Source: Brochothrix campestris (GTDB lineage Bacteria; Bacillota; Bacilli; Lactobacillales; Listeriaceae). Taken from it: 64,000 nucleotides of DNA. Within the stretch, counting starts at the first letter, position 1, and each line of letters begins with the position of its first letter. Made by a program: the position numbers and the translations under genes. The stretch covers positions 62,001 to 126,000 of the forward strand of contig NZ_CP175511.1 of assembly GCF_046058945.1 (NCBI RefSeq), in the 5' to 3' direction. Below, piece after piece: positions 21,659 through 29,863 of the stretch. The notes under the pieces are model-generated. The model was given only the letters and a program-made list of their open reading frames with translations. It was not told where the DNA came from and did no database searches.

Positions 21659-22741
21659 ATGGCTAAAGTATTAATTTATATTTGTTATGCAATTGTCGGA
21701 GGCGCCTTTGGTGCCATCGGTTTTCCGTACATTTGGACGGGAATATTCGGAGCAAACGTCTCTCCCTTACTCAATAATTCGATTGTCAATACGCTTATTG
21801 GTCTTATTGTTTTTATCCTATTATTTTCATGGGCAATCAAACACATTGAGAACAGCTTGAAAACAGTAGAATCGTTTTTAGCAAAAACCCCTAATACAAG
21901 CGTCTTATTTGGGAGTTTAGGTTTAATTGTCGGTTTAATTATTTCATTTCTCTTAAGCTTACCGATTAGTCAAATTGAAATGCCGTTAATTAGTAACGTA
22001 TTGCCGATTTTATTAGCGATCTTTTTTGGCTATTTAGGTGTACGCATGGGTGTCGCCCGCAAAGAAGAATGGTTGTCGATTTTATCGCTTAATCGAATGG
22101 GCAAGAAAAAAGCAGTGGAGACGATTGCTACCGAGCAAAAACGAAATGAGAATCCTAAATTTTTAGATACGAGCGTTGTCATTGATGGTCGTATTGCCGA
22201 TATTATTCGCACCGGTTTTTTAGAAGGTCCAGTGATGATTCCTTTATTCGTTCTTGAAGAATTACAACATATTGCCGATAGTTCTGATTCGCTTAAACGC
22301 ACAAAGGGCCGTCGTGGACTGGATATTTTAAATGCCTTACAAAACGAAAAGAAAATAGAAGTGCGGATGTTTGAAGGCGACTACGACGATATTACCGAGG
22401 TTGATAGCAAACTCGTGCGTGCTGCAAAAGAATATGGCGGCGTTGTCGTAACGAATGATTATAATTTAAACAAGGTTTGTGAATTTCAAAAGATTCCAGT
22501 TTTAAACATTAACGATCTCGCCAATGCAGTTAAACCTGTCGTTTTACCAGGCGAAAAGTTGCATTTACTTGTTGTCAAAGACGGTAAAGAACGCAACCAA
22601 GGTATCGGCTACCTAGATGATGGCACGATGATTGTCGTTGAAGAAGGCCGTCGTTTCATCAATCAAACGGTCGATGTTGCGGTGACCAGTGTGCTTCAAA
22701 CATCGGCAGGCCGAATGATTTTTGCAAAGGTCTATAAATAG
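21659..22741 (+). CDS. Membrane-anchored PIN-domain/TRAM-domain protein (YacL family)
   Basis: This 360-residue protein has four predicted membrane helices in the first 130 residues. A PIN nuclease domain follows (FLDTSVVIDGRIADI with acidic residues, then VVTNDYNLNKV), and a TRAM RNA-binding domain ends the protein (GEKLHLLVVKDGKERNQGIGYLDDGTMIVVE). The family is a putative membrane-bound ribonuclease with no agreed substrate. AAAGGAGG lies 7 nt before the ATG. In Bacillus the next genes are ispD and ispF; here a 314-nt degenerate-looking gap leads to gltX. Confidence 0.92.
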   Translation: MAKVLIYICYAIVGGAFGAIGFPYIWTGIFGANVSPLLNNSIVNTLIGLIVFILLFSWAIKHIENSLKTVESFLAKTPNTSVLFGSLGLIVGLIISFLLSLPISQIEMPLISNVLPILLAIFFGYLGVRMGVARKEEWLSILSLNRMGKKKAVETIATEQKRNENPKFLDTSVVIDGRIADIIRTGFLEGPVMIPLFVLEELQHIADSSDSLKRTKGRRGLDILNALQNEKKIEVRMFEGDYDDITEVDSKLVRAAKEYGGVVVTNDYNLNKVCEFQKIPVLNINDLANAVKPVVLPGEKLHLLVVKDGKERNQGIGYLDDGTMIVVEEGRRFINQTVDVAVTSVLQTSAGRMIFAKVYK

Positions 22742-22750
22742 GAGACGATA

Positions 22751-22864
22751 ATGTCGCATAATTGTTTGAAAATAGACTTGCAAGAAAGCTCAATTGGTGC
22801 GAATATAGTAAGGTACATGATGGGCAAGCCCATTGATTCAGCGAGAGAGGCACTCATGTTTTAA
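22751..22864 (+). CDS. Possible small ORF or 5' remnant of a decayed gene, 37 codons
   Basis: An ATG at 22751 lies 6 nt after AGGAG (22740-22744), which overlaps the stop of the preceding gene. This is an unusually good translation signal for a non-gene. The frame gives 37 residues (starting MSHNCLKIDL, with IVRYMMGKPIDSAREALMF at the end) and stops at TAA. I do not recognise the product. It could be a real small protein coupled to the PIN/TRAM gene or the start of a dead gene, since the same frame stays open for 30 more codons after the stop. Confidence 0.3.
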   Translation: MSHNCLKIDLQESSIGANIVRYMMGKPIDSAREALMF

Positions 22865-22997
22865 TATGATAGCGCAACTGCTGAAATCGAAGAGATGCTA
22901 CATGCATCGCATATAAACCGTTGCACCAACAGATGGCTCTTTTGTGAATGTTGAACCTGCTCAAATCAGTATAAAGTACGACCGCTTTTACAAATAG
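22865..22997 (+). pseudogene. Candidate gene remnant between the PIN/TRAM gene and gltX
   Basis: After the TAA at 22862, the same frame continues for 30 codons (YDSATAEIEEMLHASHINR and on) to a TGA. A shifted frame then runs 25 codons (VAPTDGSFVNVEPAQISIK to a TAG at 22995). Both stretches have protein-like composition, suggesting a gene broken by a stop and a frameshift. The slot corresponds to ispD-ispF in Bacillus, but I could not align it convincingly to either. The rest of the gap to 23040 shows nothing more except the gltX ribosome binding site. Confidence 0.25.
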
Positions 22998-23055
22998 CAC
23001 AAGCCTTAGAGGCGTTGCTGCTAAAATAACCCGTTCCTTAAGGAGGAAATGTCAA

Positions 23056-24525
23056 GTGAGTAACCGTATCCGTGTGCGTTATGCACCAAGCCCAACCGGA
23101 CATTTACATATTGGTAATGCCCGTACTGCAATTTTCAACTATCTTTATGCCCGTCATGAAGGTGGCGATTTCATCTTACGCATTGAAGACACTGACTTAA
23201 AACGTAATGTTGCTGATGGTGAATCAAGTCAAATCGAATTTTTAAAATGGTTAGGACTTGATTGGTCTGAAGGTGTGAATGAAAATGGTCAACATGGCGA
23301 GTTTGGTCCGTATCGTCAATCAGAACGTAACGAGATTTACGCGAAGTTAATTGCTGAATTGTTAGAAAAAGATTTAGCATATAAAGCGTATGATACCGAA
23401 GAAGAATTGGCGGCAGAACGCGAAGCGCAGGTTGCGGCTAGTACAATGCCACGTTATTCTGGTCGAGACGCTCATTTAACAGCAGAGCAACGTGCTGCAT
23501 ACGAAGCAAAAGGTTTAAAACCGAGCATTCGTTTCCGCGTACCAAAAGATCGTACATTCGCCTTTGATGACATTGTTAAAGGCCATGTTTCGTTTGAATC
23601 AAATGATATTGGTGATTGGGTTATCTGTAAAAAAGATGGTATTCCAACGTATAACTTTGCCGTTGTTGCTGATGACTATTTAATGAAAATCTCACACGTA
23701 TTACGTGGTGATGATCATATCTCAAATACACCGAAGCAATTAATGATATACGATGCATTTGGTTGGGACGTGCCTGTCTTTGGTCATATGACATTAATCG
23801 TTAATGATCAACATAAAAAATTAAGTAAACGTGATGAATCAATCATCCAATTCATCGAGCAATATGCTGAATTAGGTTATTTACCAGCGGCCTTGTTTAA
23901 CTTTATTACAATGCTCGGCTGGTCACCTGAAGGTGAAGAAGAAATCTTTAGCCAAGAAGAATTCATTAAGATCTTCAATCCAGCCCGCCTATCACATTCA
24001 CCAGCGGTCTTTGATAAAGCCAAGTTACAATGGATGAACAACCAATACGTTAAGAAAATGACACTGACAGAAGTGGTTGAGCTCGCGTTGCCTTTCTTGC
24101 AAAAAGCTGGTCGTTTACCGTTGGAATTAACGGCTGAACAACATGCGTGGGCAACAAATCTAATTTCACTGTACCACCAACAAATGAGCTACGGCGCTGA
24201 AATTGTTGAGTTAACAGATATGTTCTTCACTGAGGAATTAACATTCTCTGATGAGGCCCAAGCAGTGTTAGCAGAAGAAACAGTTCCGACTGTTTTGGCA
24301 GCCTTTGCTGCTCAACTTGCAAGCTTAACGGATGAAGACTTTATCGCGGCGAATATTAAACCAATGATTAAAGTCGTTCAAAAAGAGACAGGCATTAAAG
24401 GTAAAAACCTCTTTATGCCAATCCGTATTGCGACAACGGGTGAAATGCATGGCCCTGAGTTACCACAAGCGATTGAAGTGTTAGGCAAGGAAGTTGTCTT
24501 GAAACGTTTAGCTAAATTAAGCTAA
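23056..24525 (+). CDS. gltX: Glutamyl-tRNA synthetase
   Basis: GltX charges tRNA-Glu and, in Firmicutes lacking GlnRS, also misacylates tRNA-Gln for the amidotransferase route. Class I motifs are PSPTGHLHIGNARTA near the N terminus and KLSKRDES (KMSKS-like) near residue 255. The C-terminal half is the helical anticodon-binding domain. Length is 489. The start is GTG with AGGAGG 9 nt upstream; an ATG seven bases earlier is out of frame and stops at once. The cysE-cysS block follows behind its own promoter and T-box. Confidence 0.97.
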   Translation: MSNRIRVRYAPSPTGHLHIGNARTAIFNYLYARHEGGDFILRIEDTDLKRNVADGESSQIEFLKWLGLDWSEGVNENGQHGEFGPYRQSERNEIYAKLIAELLEKDLAYKAYDTEEELAAEREAQVAASTMPRYSGRDAHLTAEQRAAYEAKGLKPSIRFRVPKDRTFAFDDIVKGHVSFESNDIGDWVICKKDGIPTYNFAVVADDYLMKISHVLRGDDHISNTPKQLMIYDAFGWDVPVFGHMTLIVNDQHKKLSKRDESIIQFIEQYAELGYLPAALFNFITMLGWSPEGEEEIFSQEEFIKIFNPARLSHSPAVFDKAKLQWMNNQYVKKMTLTEVVELALPFLQKAGRLPLELTAEQHAWATNLISLYHQQMSYGAEIVELTDMFFTEELTFSDEAQAVLAEETVPTVLAAFAAQLASLTDEDFIAANIKPMIKVVQKETGIKGKNLFMPIRIATTGEMHGPELPQAIEVLGKEVVLKRLAKLS

Positions 24526-24531
24526 TACAAC

Positions 24532-24560
24532 TTGCACGATTGCAGATATCTGCGTATAAT
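24532..24560 (+). promoter_or_regulatory. SigA promoter of cysE-cysS
   Basis: TTGCAC (24532-24537) and TATAAT (24555-24560) are 17 nt apart. The start site near 24567 opens the T-box leader. Confidence 0.85.
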
Positions 24561-24566
24561 GAAAAG

Positions 24567-24804
24567 CAACTATAGATTGATCGTTAATAAGAAGAAGTAG
24601 TCAAACCCGTCTGTAACAGAGACAATCAGCTAGGCTGGGACTGATTGATAGACGCTTGATGAAATGCCTCTTAGAGACTCTATTTGAAGTGAGTAGGATA
24701 GAGCGTTGACTGTGCGTTAAACAGCTAAGTTGGGAGTGTAGGTTGCTCCAAACAGAGTGGAACCACGCGAAAGCGTCTCTGTCATATAGACAGAGGCGTT
24801 TTTT
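24567..24804 (+). promoter_or_regulatory. T-box riboswitch controlling cysE-cysS
   Basis: The leader has a stem I with nested pairings (CAATCAG with CTGATTG, CGTCTG with TAGACG, TCAA with TTGA) and a specifier loop carrying GAAATGCC at 24661-24668. The T-box itself contains TGGAACC at 24757-24763 for pairing with the uncharged tRNA end. The terminator GCGTCTCTGTC pairs with GACAGAGGCGT and is followed by TTTTTT. TGC (24665-24667) as the Cys specifier fits the downstream genes; the shifted reading ATG cannot be excluded by eye. Cysteine shortage would raise expression. Confidence 0.92.
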
Positions 24805-24868
24805 ATTTGAATCGGTCAAATGATCATGCTAACAAGTAAACTATAAAGTAGAAGTTGAGGGATAAATT

Positions 24869-25504
24869 ATGTTTCGTCAGATGAAAGAGCAGGTAGATGT
24901 CGTGTTGCACAATGATCCAGCTGCCTCGTCACGTCTGGAAGTGATGTTGACGTATGCAGGTGTACATGCCATTTGGAACCATCGTATCGCACACTTTTTA
25001 TACCGCCATCACTTGAAATTACTTGCACGAATCATTTCACAGATGAGTCGTTTCTTTACGGGGATTGAAATTCATCCGGGTGCAACGATTGGTCGACGGT
25101 TGTTTATTGATCATGGCATGGGATTGGTCATCGGTGAAACGTGCCGCATTGGTGATGATGTCACCCTTCATCATGGTGTTACCCTCGGTGGAACAGGACA
25201 TGACACGGGTTGGCGTCATCCTATTATTAAAGATCGTGCCTTTATTTCGGGCGACGTCCAAATACTAGGCCCCATCGTCATTGGTGAGGATAGCAAGATT
25301 GGTGCGGGTGCCGTTGTTATTCAGGATATTCCTGATCAAGCGACGGCTGTCGGTGTCCCAGCCCGCGTTATTCGGATTGGTGATCGACGTGTCGATGTCG
25401 CGAATAAGGCAAAACAACTCGAAGAACGCATCGACGCTTTAACGCTAGAATTAGCCAACTTAACAACAGCAGTCAAAAAAATTCGTGAGGGAAAAGAGGA
25501 TTAA
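24869..25504 (+). CDS. cysE: Serine O-acetyltransferase
   Basis: CysE makes O-acetylserine from serine and acetyl-CoA, the substrate of CysK. The N-terminal helical part is short. Left-handed beta-helix hexapeptide repeats follow, with HPGATIGRRLFIDHGMG, the catalytic-loop HHGVTLGGTG, and IGAGAVV. Length is 211. TTGAGGGA precedes the ATG. It lies directly behind the T-box and one nt before cysS, so synthesis and charging of cysteine are controlled together. Confidence 0.96.
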   Translation: MFRQMKEQVDVVLHNDPAASSRLEVMLTYAGVHAIWNHRIAHFLYRHHLKLLARIISQMSRFFTGIEIHPGATIGRRLFIDHGMGLVIGETCRIGDDVTLHHGVTLGGTGHDTGWRHPIIKDRAFISGDVQILGPIVIGEDSKIGAGAVVIQDIPDQATAVGVPARVIRIGDRRVDVANKAKQLEERIDALTLELANLTTAVKKIREGKED

Positions 25505-25505
25505 G

Positions 25506-26924
25506 ATGAGCATTCAACTATATAATACGTTAACGAGACAAAAAGAAGTGTTTGAACCGATTGAAAAAGGTGAAGTGAAGATGTATGTCTGTGGCCCCAC
25601 CGTTTATAACTATATTCATATTGGGAATGCGCGCCCCATCATCGTGTTTGATACCGTGCGTCGTTATTTTGAATACCGTGGTTATCACGTCAAGTTTGTG
25701 TCGAACTTTACCGATGTCGATGATAAATTAATCCGTGTAGCCGATGAACTCAAAGTGACAGTGCCCGAAGTGGCTGATCGATTCATTAAAGCTTATGAAG
25801 AAGATACCGCTGCTCTCGGTGTTGAACCAGCCGATGTTCATCCGCGTGTCACTGAGAACATGCCGGAAATCATTGCCTTAATCGCAACCTTAATTGACAA
25901 AGGCTATGCTTATGAGAGCGAAGGCGACGTCTATTACCGTACACGGAAATTCGAAAATTACGGCGCTTTATCACACCAATCATTGCACGACTTAAAGGTT
26001 GGTGCGCGTGTTGAGGAAGACACTGCGAAACAAGAACCGCTTGATTTTGTATTATGGAAGGCTGCTAAGCCAGGTGAAATCAGCTGGGAGAGCGCGTGGG
26101 GATTAGGTCGCCCGGGTTGGCATATTGAATGTTCAGCGATGGCCGAAAAATACTTAGGTAAAACAATTGATATTCATGCGGGCGGGCAAGACTTACAGTT
26201 CCCTCACCATGAAAATGAGATTGCGCAATCAGAAGCTGCCCATGACCAAACTTTTGCGCGTTATTGGATGCATAACGGGTATATGAATATCGATGATACG
26301 AAAATGTCGAAATCGCTCGGTAATTTTATCACTGTTCATGAGATGCTAAAAGAGCATGATCCAGTCGCATTCCGCTTTTTCATGTTAAGTGTGCATTACC
26401 GAAACCCCATTAACTACAGTCCGGCGTTGTTAGCTGATGCCCAAAATGGTTTGGAGCGTTTAAGAACAGCTTATTTCAATGTTAAACACCGCTTGTCGGT
26501 GGCTGTTGACAATGAACCGAGTGATGCTGATGCATGGTACGAACAATTAAATGAGGTGCAACGCGATTTCGAACGTGAAATGGATGATGACTTTAACACT
26601 GCTAATGCGATCACAACGTTGTATGACCTCGCTAAAAAAGCGAATATTTATGTCGCAAAAAACCATGTTGGTTTTGGCATATTGGAAAGTTTCATGCACG
26701 CCTTTGAGAAATATTTTGCGATTTTAGGATTAACGTTAGCAACGGCAAAAACGAGTACAGCGGATCAATTGAGTGATGAAGAGATTGAACAATTAATCGA
26801 AGAACGTGATTTAGCTCGGAATGAACGTCGCTTTGATCGTTCAGATGAGATTCGTGATTTATTTAAGGGACAACAGATAATTTTAGAGGATACCCCACAG
26901 GGAACTCGTTGGAGAAGAGGATAA
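25506..26924 (+). CDS. cysS: Cysteinyl-tRNA synthetase
   Basis: CysS is a class I synthetase. The N-terminal MYVCGPTVYNYIHIGNARP holds the zinc Cys and the HIGH-like HIGN at residues 38-41. The second motif is KMSKSLGN, and WHIECSAMA and HAGGQDLQFPHHENE carry further zinc ligands. Length is 472. The ATG at 25506 is 1 nt after the cysE stop and has GAGG within the end of cysE. It is regulated by the upstream T-box. Confidence 0.97.
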   Translation: MSIQLYNTLTRQKEVFEPIEKGEVKMYVCGPTVYNYIHIGNARPIIVFDTVRRYFEYRGYHVKFVSNFTDVDDKLIRVADELKVTVPEVADRFIKAYEEDTAALGVEPADVHPRVTENMPEIIALIATLIDKGYAYESEGDVYYRTRKFENYGALSHQSLHDLKVGARVEEDTAKQEPLDFVLWKAAKPGEISWESAWGLGRPGWHIECSAMAEKYLGKTIDIHAGGQDLQFPHHENEIAQSEAAHDQTFARYWMHNGYMNIDDTKMSKSLGNFITVHEMLKEHDPVAFRFFMLSVHYRNPINYSPALLADAQNGLERLRTAYFNVKHRLSVAVDNEPSDADAWYEQLNEVQRDFEREMDDDFNTANAITTLYDLAKKANIYVAKNHVGFGILESFMHAFEKYFAILGLTLATAKTSTADQLSDEEIEQLIEERDLARNERRFDRSDEIRDLFKGQQIILEDTPQGTRWRRG

Positions 26925-26926
26925 CA

Positions 26927-27331
26927 ATGGCAGATTTAAAACAATTAAACGGCTTGGCACTGGCCTACATGGGCGATGCCATTTTCGAAGTTGCCGTCCG
27001 GAATCATTTGCTGCGACAAGGCAAGACGAATCCGAATCGGTTGCACACAACAGCGACCCACTATGTCAGCGCAAAAGCACAGGATCGCATTTTAAAACAT
27101 TGGCTCGAAACAGAGGCTTTAACAGCCTTTGAAGTAACGATTGTTAATCGCGGCCGCAATGCGAAGTCGAAAACGATTCGTAAAAATACGGACTTAATGA
27201 CCTACCGTTATTCAACAGCCTTTGAAGCGTTGATAGGCTACTTATACTTAACTGATGAAACAGATCGTTTGAATGAACTGATGAACGCAGCGCTTGCTTT
27301 TCATGACGCTGCATTAGAAGGAGGAAAATAA
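26927..27331 (+). CDS. mrnC: Mini-ribonuclease III
   Basis: Mini-III is an RNase III catalytic domain without a double-strand-RNA-binding domain. It matures the 23S rRNA ends in Firmicutes. The signature LAYMGDAIFEVAVRNHLL is at the N terminus with the metal-binding Asp and Glu, and TYRYSTAFEALIGYLYL is the second conserved segment. Length is 134. The ATG lies 2 nt after the cysS stop; GAGAAGAGG inside cysS is its ribosome binding site. Its probable target, the 23S stalk, is also in this window. Confidence 0.95.
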   Translation: MADLKQLNGLALAYMGDAIFEVAVRNHLLRQGKTNPNRLHTTATHYVSAKAQDRILKHWLETEALTAFEVTIVNRGRNAKSKTIRKNTDLMTYRYSTAFEALIGYLYLTDETDRLNELMNAALAFHDAALEGGK

Positions 27332-27332
27332 C

Positions 27333-28076
27333 ATGGCAGATGATATTATTGCAGGACGTAATCCTGTGCTAGAAGTATTGCGTTCTGATCGCGATATTAA
27401 TAAAGTATGGTTACAAGAGGGAACAGAAAAAGGGGTCGGCTCACAAATATTAGCGTTGGCTAAAAAACGTGGCGTGCAAGTACAGATGATTCCAAAACAA
27501 AAAATGAACTCATTAACAGATCAAGTGCATCAAGGAGTAGCGGCTCAAGTTGCAGCTTACCAATATGCCGAGATGGAAGATTTATTTAAGGCAGCTGCTG
27601 ATAAAGGTGAGGATCCGTTCTTCTTAATCTTAGATGAACTCGAAGATCCACATAACCTCGGCTCAATCATGCGAACAGCTGATACAGTTGGCGCACACGG
27701 AATTATCATCCCCAAACGTCGTGCAGTTGGTTTAACTGCAACGGTCGCTAAGGCTTCAACAGGTGCAATTGAACACGTACCGGTTGTGCGTGTGACAAAC
27801 ATTGCTCGTACGATTGAAGAACTGAAGAAACAAGGTGTTTGGATTTTTGGAACAGATGCTTCGGCGAAAGAAGATTATCGTTCAATGGATCCGACCTTAC
27901 CGCTTGCGCTTATTATCGGCAGTGAAGGTCGCGGTATTTCACGCTTAGCAGTAGAAAAATGTGATTTTCTTGTGAGTTTACCAATGCGCGGACATGTCAC
28001 TTCATTAAATGCCTCAGTGGCAGCAAGTATTCTTATGTTTGAAGTATTGCGTAAACGCTCACCATTAGGTAAGTAA
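27333..28076 (+). CDS. rlmB: 23S rRNA (guanosine-2'-O-)-methyltransferase RlmB
   Basis: This SpoU-family (SPOUT, knotted) methyltransferase should modify G2251-equivalent of 23S rRNA. The N-terminal substrate-binding domain begins DIIAGRNPVLEVLRSD. The three SpoU motifs are LDELEDPHNLGSIMRTAD, IIGSEGRGIS and LPMRGHVTSLNASVAASI. Length is 247. GGAGG is 8 nt before the ATG, and the gene begins 1 nt after mrnC. It pairs with the neighbouring RNA-maturation genes. Confidence 0.95.
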   Translation: MADDIIAGRNPVLEVLRSDRDINKVWLQEGTEKGVGSQILALAKKRGVQVQMIPKQKMNSLTDQVHQGVAAQVAAYQYAEMEDLFKAAADKGEDPFFLILDELEDPHNLGSIMRTADTVGAHGIIIPKRRAVGLTATVAKASTGAIEHVPVVRVTNIARTIEELKKQGVWIFGTDASAKEDYRSMDPTLPLALIIGSEGRGISRLAVEKCDFLVSLPMRGHVTSLNASVAASILMFEVLRKRSPLGK

Positions 28077-28077
28077 G

Positions 28078-28599
28078 ATGAGGACGATTCTGTTTGTGGA
28101 CGGGTACAATGTGATTGGTCATTGGGCGCATCTTGAACGACTCAAGCGTCAGTCAATCGCACACGCACGTGAACAACTGCTCGAAGAACTGGCAGACTAT
28201 GCGGCTTATACCGGTTATCAAACGATTGTTGTGTTTGATGCCCAGTTCGTTAAAGGGAAAGAAAGTGAAATGCTTTTTAAAAACATGAAAATTGTTTACA
28301 CCGAAGAACAGACCATTGCAGATGAGTACATCGAAGCCCATGCCCGTGATTATATTAATGCAGCGACGAATGTGATTGTAGCGACGAGTGACGCGACGGA
28401 ACAGTGGCAGATTTTTGGCCAAGGCGCCTTGCGTTTATCCGCTCGCGAACTATTAATTGAAATTCGCGATATGGCACGGGAAGTAACAGATGAAATTAAA
28501 ACGATTCATACACAAACACCAAAATTGATGGCAGCGATTGATCCGAAAACGAAAGAAACGTTAGAGCAATGGCGTCGTGGCCGTTTGCCTAATGATTGA
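28078..28599 (+). CDS. rae1: NYN (PIN-like) domain ribonuclease, YacP/Rae1 family
   Basis: The 173-residue protein opens with ILFVDGYNVIGHW, where the first Asp is a predicted metal ligand of the NYN nuclease fold. VVFDAQFVKGKES and IVATSDATEQWQIFGQGA follow. The Bacillus homologue Rae1 cleaves mRNA in the ribosomal A site. The ATG is 1 nt after the rlmB stop; the ribosome binding site is weak (TTAGGTAAG within the end of rlmB). The stop overlaps the sigH -35 box. Confidence 0.88.
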   Translation: MRTILFVDGYNVIGHWAHLERLKRQSIAHAREQLLEELADYAAYTGYQTIVVFDAQFVKGKESEMLFKNMKIVYTEEQTIADEYIEAHARDYINAATNVIVATSDATEQWQIFGQGALRLSARELLIEIRDMAREVTDEIKTIHTQTPKLMAAIDPKTKETLEQWRRGRLPND

Positions 28600-28625
28600 C
28601 GAGTCCCGGTCGGGATACCTATACT
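28596..28625 (+). promoter_or_regulatory. Promoter for sigH
   Basis: TTGACG (28596-28601, overlapping the rae1 stop codon) and TATACT (28620-28625) are 18 nt apart. The spacer holds the short palindrome CCCGGTCGGG. Confidence 0.65.
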
Positions 28626-28665
28626 GAAGACAAGCAATCATTCTAAGAGACTCGGGGTGAAACGT

Positions 28666-29271
28666 ATGTCGATAAAGGTTCACAAGTACGATGAAACCAC
28701 ATTGCTGGCTGCGGCCAAAGCGGGTAATATCCAAGCCTTTGATACGCTGTTGGCAAATTATCAACCACAAATTAAGCGCATTATTAGTCACTACTTTTTG
28801 AAAACAGGTGATCGCGATGATTTGATGCAAGAAGCATCGATTGGTTTTTTGAAGGCGGTACGTGACTACAATGAAGAAGCAACAGCCTCCTTTGCAACCT
28901 TTATGCGTTTATGCATTGAACGTCAAGTGATTACCGCCATCAAAAGTGCCACCCGTAAAAAGCATGAACTGTTAACAAACTCGTTATCGCTCGACATGCC
29001 ACTGTCTGCCAGTGCTGCAGAAGAGTGGACGCTATTAGATACCATTGCGACATCGAGTGCGCATGAGTTACCTGAGAAGGCGTTGCTTGCACAAGAGCGC
29101 GAAGCCGCTTTGCTCAAACATTTAGCAGAGCGGTTAACGACGTTTGAATCGGCAGTGGTGAATGAGTACATCGCTGGCAAAAGCTATGCTGAAATTGCGC
29201 AGACATTGGCTAAATCCGAGAAAGCGATTGATAATGCTTTGCAACGGATTCGCAAAAAAGCGATACGATGA
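28666..29271 (+). CDS. sigH: RNA polymerase sigma factor, SigH/ComX type
   Basis: This 201-residue sigma-70 family protein has region 2 (DLMQEASIGFLKAVRDYN and ATFMRLCIERQVITAI) and a C-terminal region 4 helix-turn-helix (YIAGKSYAEIAQTLAKSEKAIDNALQRIRKKA). In Bacillus SigH drives early sporulation and competence; in non-sporulating Firmicutes the role is often competence or unknown. The position between yacP and rpmG-secE is conserved. I use the ATG at 28666, 5 nt after GGGGTGA; a GTG nine bases earlier is possible but lies inside that site. Confidence 0.9.
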   Translation: MSIKVHKYDETTLLAAAKAGNIQAFDTLLANYQPQIKRIISHYFLKTGDRDDLMQEASIGFLKAVRDYNEEATASFATFMRLCIERQVITAIKSATRKKHELLTNSLSLDMPLSASAAEEWTLLDTIATSSAHELPEKALLAQEREAALLKHLAERLTTFESAVVNEYIAGKSYAEIAQTLAKSEKAIDNALQRIRKKAIR

Positions 29272-29308
29272 AAAAGGCTGTTCGTCAAACAATCGGTTAT
29301 GCGATGAT

Positions 29309-29337
29309 TTGACAAACAAAAACGGACGTGTTACGAT
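29309..29337 (+). promoter_or_regulatory. Promoter of rpmG-secE
   Basis: A consensus TTGACA (29309-29314) and TACGAT (29332-29337) are 17 nt apart, 40 nt before the rpmG start. Confidence 0.85.
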
Positions 29338-29376
29338 TTTTGATAGATTAAGTATTTTATTAGAGGAGTGTCAAAC

Positions 29377-29526
29377 GTGCAAAAAAAAGCATCCCTAGCG
29401 TGTGTAGAGTGCGGTTCTCGTAATTATTCAATTACATTGGGTGCTTCAGCTCGTACTGTTCGCCTAGAAATGAACAAGCATTGTAAATATTGTAAAAAAC
29501 ATACAAAACATCGTGAAACAAAATAA
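29377..29526 (+). CDS. rpmG: 50S ribosomal protein L33 (zinc form)
   Basis: This 49-residue protein has the two Cys pairs of the zinc-binding L33 form: C9-x-x-C12 and C36-x-x-C39. The core CGSRNYSITLGAS is typical. The start is GTG with AGAGGAG 8 nt upstream. It precedes secE-nusG as in other Firmicutes. Confidence 0.95.
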   Translation: MQKKASLACVECGSRNYSITLGASARTVRLEMNKHCKYCKKHTKHRETK

Positions 29527-29558
29527 TCTTATCAGATAAAGAATTGAGGGAACCAACC

Positions 29559-29738
29559 ATGGCAAGCAAGCAAGGATTTTTTAAAGGTGTCAAAAGTGAA
29601 TTAGGCAAGGTTGTTTGGCCAACTGGTAAAGAAGTCGTGAACTATACAACAATCGTTGTGTTTACGGTCGTCTTTTTAGCGCTATTCTTCATGCTTAGTG
29701 ATTGGGGTATCGGTGCTTTAGTTGACCTTATTAATTGA
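29559..29738 (+). CDS. secE: Preprotein translocase subunit SecE
   Basis: The 59-residue protein has the conserved amphipathic helix FFKGVKSELGKVVWPTGKEV and one membrane span (VVFTVVFLALFFML). SecE clamps SecY in the translocon; secY is encoded 26 kb further on. GAGGG precedes the ATG by 9 nt. The five codons of open frame upstream of the ATG are not needed. Confidence 0.95.
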   Translation: MASKQGFFKGVKSELGKVVWPTGKEVVNYTTIVVFTVVFLALFFMLSDWGIGALVDLIN

Positions 29739-29763
29739 TTAACTTTTAATTCAACAGTAATAG

Positions 29764-29772
29764 TGCTATACT
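29764..29772 (+). promoter_or_regulatory. Possible extended -10 promoter for nusG
   Basis: TGC-TATACT (29764-29772) is an extended -10 element. The region 17 nt upstream (TTTTAA) is a poor -35. It would start transcription near 29779, directly before a terminator hairpin. Confidence 0.45.
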
Positions 29773-29785
29773 ATGTCTACGAGAG

Positions 29786-29813
29786 AAACCCGCATGTGTA
29801 ACACGGGTTTTTT
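29786..29813 (+). terminator. Intrinsic terminator/attenuator between secE and nusG
   Basis: AAACCCG pairs with CGGGTTT around an 11-nt loop (with a small inner GTG/CAC pairing), followed by TTTTTT. nusG lies 50 nt downstream with no other obvious promoter. Confidence 0.85.
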
Positions 29814-29863
29814 ATTTTGCTAAAAATAATACGAAATTATGAGGAGGGTTGGGAAAGCGCTCA

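Noticed and set aside
22751..22997. Identity of the gap before gltX as a broken rplV or ispF
   Set aside because: Short stretches look vaguely like L22 (a GK and an ASxxN pattern) or the IspF end (VNV...), but no consistent alignment runs across the region.
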